In this document: positions 61,901 to 64,000 of the stretch, one piece after another
How the letters are laid out: each line of letters opens with the position of its first letter
How positions within the stretch are numbered: position 1 is the stretch's first letter
Origin: Tetrahymena thermophila SB210
Taxonomy: Eukaryota; Ciliophora; Oligohymenophorea; Hymenostomatida; Tetrahymenidae
Assembly: GCF_000189635.1 (NCBI RefSeq)
Contig: NW_002476380.1
Coordinates: 1-64,000, forward strand
Length of the DNA stretch: 64,000 bases
Direction of reading: 5' to 3'
Notes under the pieces: generated by a model
The model's input: the letters and a program-made list of their open reading frames with translations, nothing else
The model's database searches: none
What the model was told of the DNA's origin: nothing
Made by a program: the position numbers and the translations under genes

Positions 61901-62944
61901 AATAGGAACTAGCAAACCATGTAAAAGGGTATAGTTATAACTCATGACGAAGAATAAAAAGTATGGGAAAACGATTTTATAGGAAACAAGGAAGAAAATA
62001 TTGATAATAATGTTGAGCATTTTTGTATTTTAATAAGAGACCAATAAAAGAATGATAAAAAACAACAAAATTCTCAACAAAATTAACAATATTAAGGAAA
62101 TGATTTTAATAACTAAAATGTAAGGCGTTAAAAAATATTTTAAAATAATGCTTCATAGAAATTTGTTGACGATGATTTCTAGTAAGAGAATATTTCATCT
62201 AGAAACATGATGAGCTCCAAGATAATAGATTAAAAGCTTCAATAAAAATTATAGTAAAATAAAGAAAATGGAAAGAAACTTCAAGAAATAGAATATGATA
62301 ATAATAATAGTAATAACAATATTAATATTTATTAAGATTAACTTGATATGTCAGACCAAGAAAATAAATAATACTTAGAAAAATATGTGTTTTCCTTGGT
62401 TGAAAAATTTACTCAAGAAAATAATTAAAATTCAAAGCTAAAGCCTATTGAACATCAAAACTTTGAGAAATCGAGAAATGAAAGTAAATATTTTAAAAAT
62501 GAATTTAGGCTTAAAGAATAAGATAGTATTATCAAATCTAGTAATACTCCTTCAAAAGATTAAAAACAAAATAAAAAAAAGATTTTTGATAAAATACAAG
62601 AAATCCACCTAGAAAAAAGCAATATTAAAAGTTTATAACAAGAGAATCAATCAGTAAGAAGAGATGATGATACCTTTGATTATGCAGATGGACCAAATCT
62701 ATCTTAAGGCTTACAAAACTCTCTAAGGGATGTATAAAACTTTTAATAAAGCTATCTTAGAAAAAGCCAAATTCAAAATTTAAAACCTAATACATAAAGA
62801 AGTTAATATGAAAATAATTCATAGTTTTTAGCTACTGATAGATAAGATTTTCAATAAAATTCATAGTAATCAACTGGTTACCCTTACAAATCTTAATAAT
62901 TTTTTTACAATATGTCACCATAAACTAATAACGATTTCTAATGA
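58941..62944 (+). CDS. MORN-repeat protein with long Gln-rich tail
   Basis: Eight exons: 58941-59061, 59165-59389, 59448-59558, 59623-59907, 59964-60102, 60153-60240, 60300-60495 and 60555-62944, in phase, 1184 residues. After a Gln-rich N-terminus, MORN repeats (membrane occupation and recognition nexus, beta-hairpins binding lipids or cytoskeleton) run from about residue 120 to 380: GIYEGDLDMNYKKEGLGIF, MYIGEWSNDQMHGEGIL, YLYGRFKQNKVHGIAI, DYIGFIEENNIPEGLGLV, FIYGQFC, then NGILEGYGRMVLDNGDIYDG and YYRKGQLNGQGYYF. Exon 8 encodes 800 residues of Asn/Gln/Ser-rich disorder, including a near-pure Gln tract (61165-61340) and late charged segments. The 50-nt intron at 60103-60152 was identified because it restores a MORN unit. 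MORN proteins in ciliates often belong to cortical or ciliary structures; the role here is inferred only. Confidence 0.92.
61165..61340 (+). repeat. Poly-glutamine-coding tract
   Basis: Within the last exon of the MORN gene, about 55 codons are mostly TAA, TAG, CAG and CAA, giving Gln blocks broken by Leu, Asn and Ile. In the standard code it would look like a cluster of stops. The mixed codons argue against simple slippage of one triplet. Confidence 0.9.
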
Positions 62945-63421
62945 AAAGCTTATTTTGCCAAATAAAATTTCAACTAATCAATAAATAAATAAATTAACAT
63001 CATGAAACTCTAAAATTAAAAAAATAATATTTCCTAAATTTACTCATTTAAGAATAAAATTTATTTTGTTTTTTCTATTTTTATTTTAATTAGTCAAATT
63101 ATATTTTTCATTTAAATAAATTTGTTTATAAAATCTACAATTATAAATGTATTTTTAGCTCACAATTGTAAGTAATTGTTATATTTTGTTAAAACAGCTT
63201 TATGAAACGATAAAAAGCCAGATATTCACTTAAATAAATAAAAAAAATCATGATTACTTTTTTTATTATTTGAAAGTCAACAAGTAATCTAAGCATACAA
63301 TCTTGCATTTAAATAAACTTAATTATTCTAAAATAGCAAGTTAATTAAATTTGTATTGAATTTAGTTTTGTAAATAAGCTTTTATATAAATTGTTTATTT
63401 TTGTATAAAGTCAATCATAAA
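62945..63421. other. Spacer
   Basis: 480 bases of AT-rich DNA between two plus-strand genes. Nothing recognisable. Confidence 0.6.
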
Positions 63422-64000
63422 ATGAGTTCAACATCAATCAATGCAAATAGATAGTCAAACTCACCGATTTCATCTAGTAGGATGATTTCTTAGAATGATT
63501 TAAAATAGAAATAACTTATAGGGTTAGGCAAAAAAGATGATTTTAGAAAATAATCAATATTTTCATTAAATTAAAACACTGACGCATCTGGTTCTCCTAA
63601 AATGATGGGCTATTAAAATGTCCAGAAAGATTAAGCAGTATAAATTTTGAATGAGACATCATAAAATATGTTATCTGAAAAGGATTGGAATGATTTTAAA
63701 GAATTAACTGATTCTGAAAACACTGCTTTGAGTTTACTAAATGAAATTATTAACAAAGGAACTAATACCTTATATAACAAATATCTAGATTAAAAAATGA
63801 GCTAACATATCTTCAACTCTATTATATATTTGTCTGAGCTTTCATGGTAGTAAGAGAGGTTAGTTCATGATTTAGATTTTGACTTGAAAGAATAAGACAT
63901 TTATTTTAATTATCCTAAAGGATTACATCAATAAAAATTTTAAGACTTTTTAATAGAAGATGAGGAACCTGATCCACCAAATAGAGAAAATAGAAGAAAC
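63422..64000 (+). CDS. Unknown protein, 3' end beyond window
   Basis: ATG at 63422 opens a frame with TAA/TAG as Gln that stays open for 193 codons to the window edge. The first 90 residues are Ser/Asn/Gln-rich (MSSTSINANRQSNSPISSSR). From about residue 100 the sequence looks folded and helical: EKDWNDFKELTDSENTALSL, LNEIINKGTNTLYNKYL, HIFNSIIYLSELSWQQERLV, then an acidic, Pro-rich stretch DEEPDPPNRE. No family recognised and no intron needed so far. Confidence 0.75.

Overview
This is the left end of a macronuclear chromosome from a ciliate of the Tetrahymena type. The window opens with 111 uninterrupted CCCCAA repeats, the C4A2 strand of a Tetrahymena telomere. The coding regions are full of in-frame TAA and TAG, which read sensibly as glutamine, and every gene ends at TGA. 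Introns are short, very AT-rich and GT...AG. The DNA is AT-rich throughout and spacers are richer still. Read with the standard code, almost every gene is broken into fragments. I therefore translated by hand with TAA/TAG = Gln and checked that exon lengths keep phase. The species cannot be fixed from sequence alone; Tetrahymena thermophila or a close relative fits best.

Layout: telomere (1-669); RPL4 ribosomal protein gene (minus, 1254-3549); bubblegum-type acyl-CoA synthetase (plus, 5968-8890); stomatin/SPFH protein (minus, 9846-10994); a MGNSC-starting, probably acylated protein with weak DUF4419 resemblance (minus, 12736-14360); single-exon kelch-motif protein (plus, 17194-19833); 1318-residue Gln/Asn-rich protein (minus, 20355-24373); TATDN1-type nuclease (minus, 24748-25930); Aurora-like kinase with a coiled-coil tail (minus, 26692-29057); outer-arm dynein light chain LC1 (plus, 30045-30653); a 23-exon CFAP47 orthologue (minus, 32027-43013); a USP-fold protein lacking its catalytic Cys and His (plus, 44218-47253); dihydroceramide/sphingolipid desaturase (plus, 48712-49815); coiled-coil protein (plus, 50866-53260); a small twin CX9C/CX10C COA6/COX6B-like mitochondrial protein (minus, 54309-54918); an 82-residue unknown (plus, 55552-55907); classical short-chain dehydrogenase (plus, 56834-58360); MORN-repeat protein with a long poly-Gln tail (plus, 58941-62944); and the start of an unknown gene that runs off the end (63422-64000).

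Genes are transcribed singly from both strands with 0.4-2.8 kb AT-rich spacers; nothing suggests operons. Two themes recur. One is cilia: LC1 and CFAP47 lie tail to tail, and a MORN protein is nearby. The other is membranes and lipids: acyl-CoA synthetase, sphingolipid desaturase, SDR and stomatin. The most notable items are the pseudo-deubiquitinase with an in-frame TGA just upstream of its start, the hidden two-exon COA6-like gene, a possible decayed MGC-starting gene near 5.4 kb, and degenerate repeats in front of the desaturase gene. I saw no transposon, rRNA or tRNA gene that I could support.
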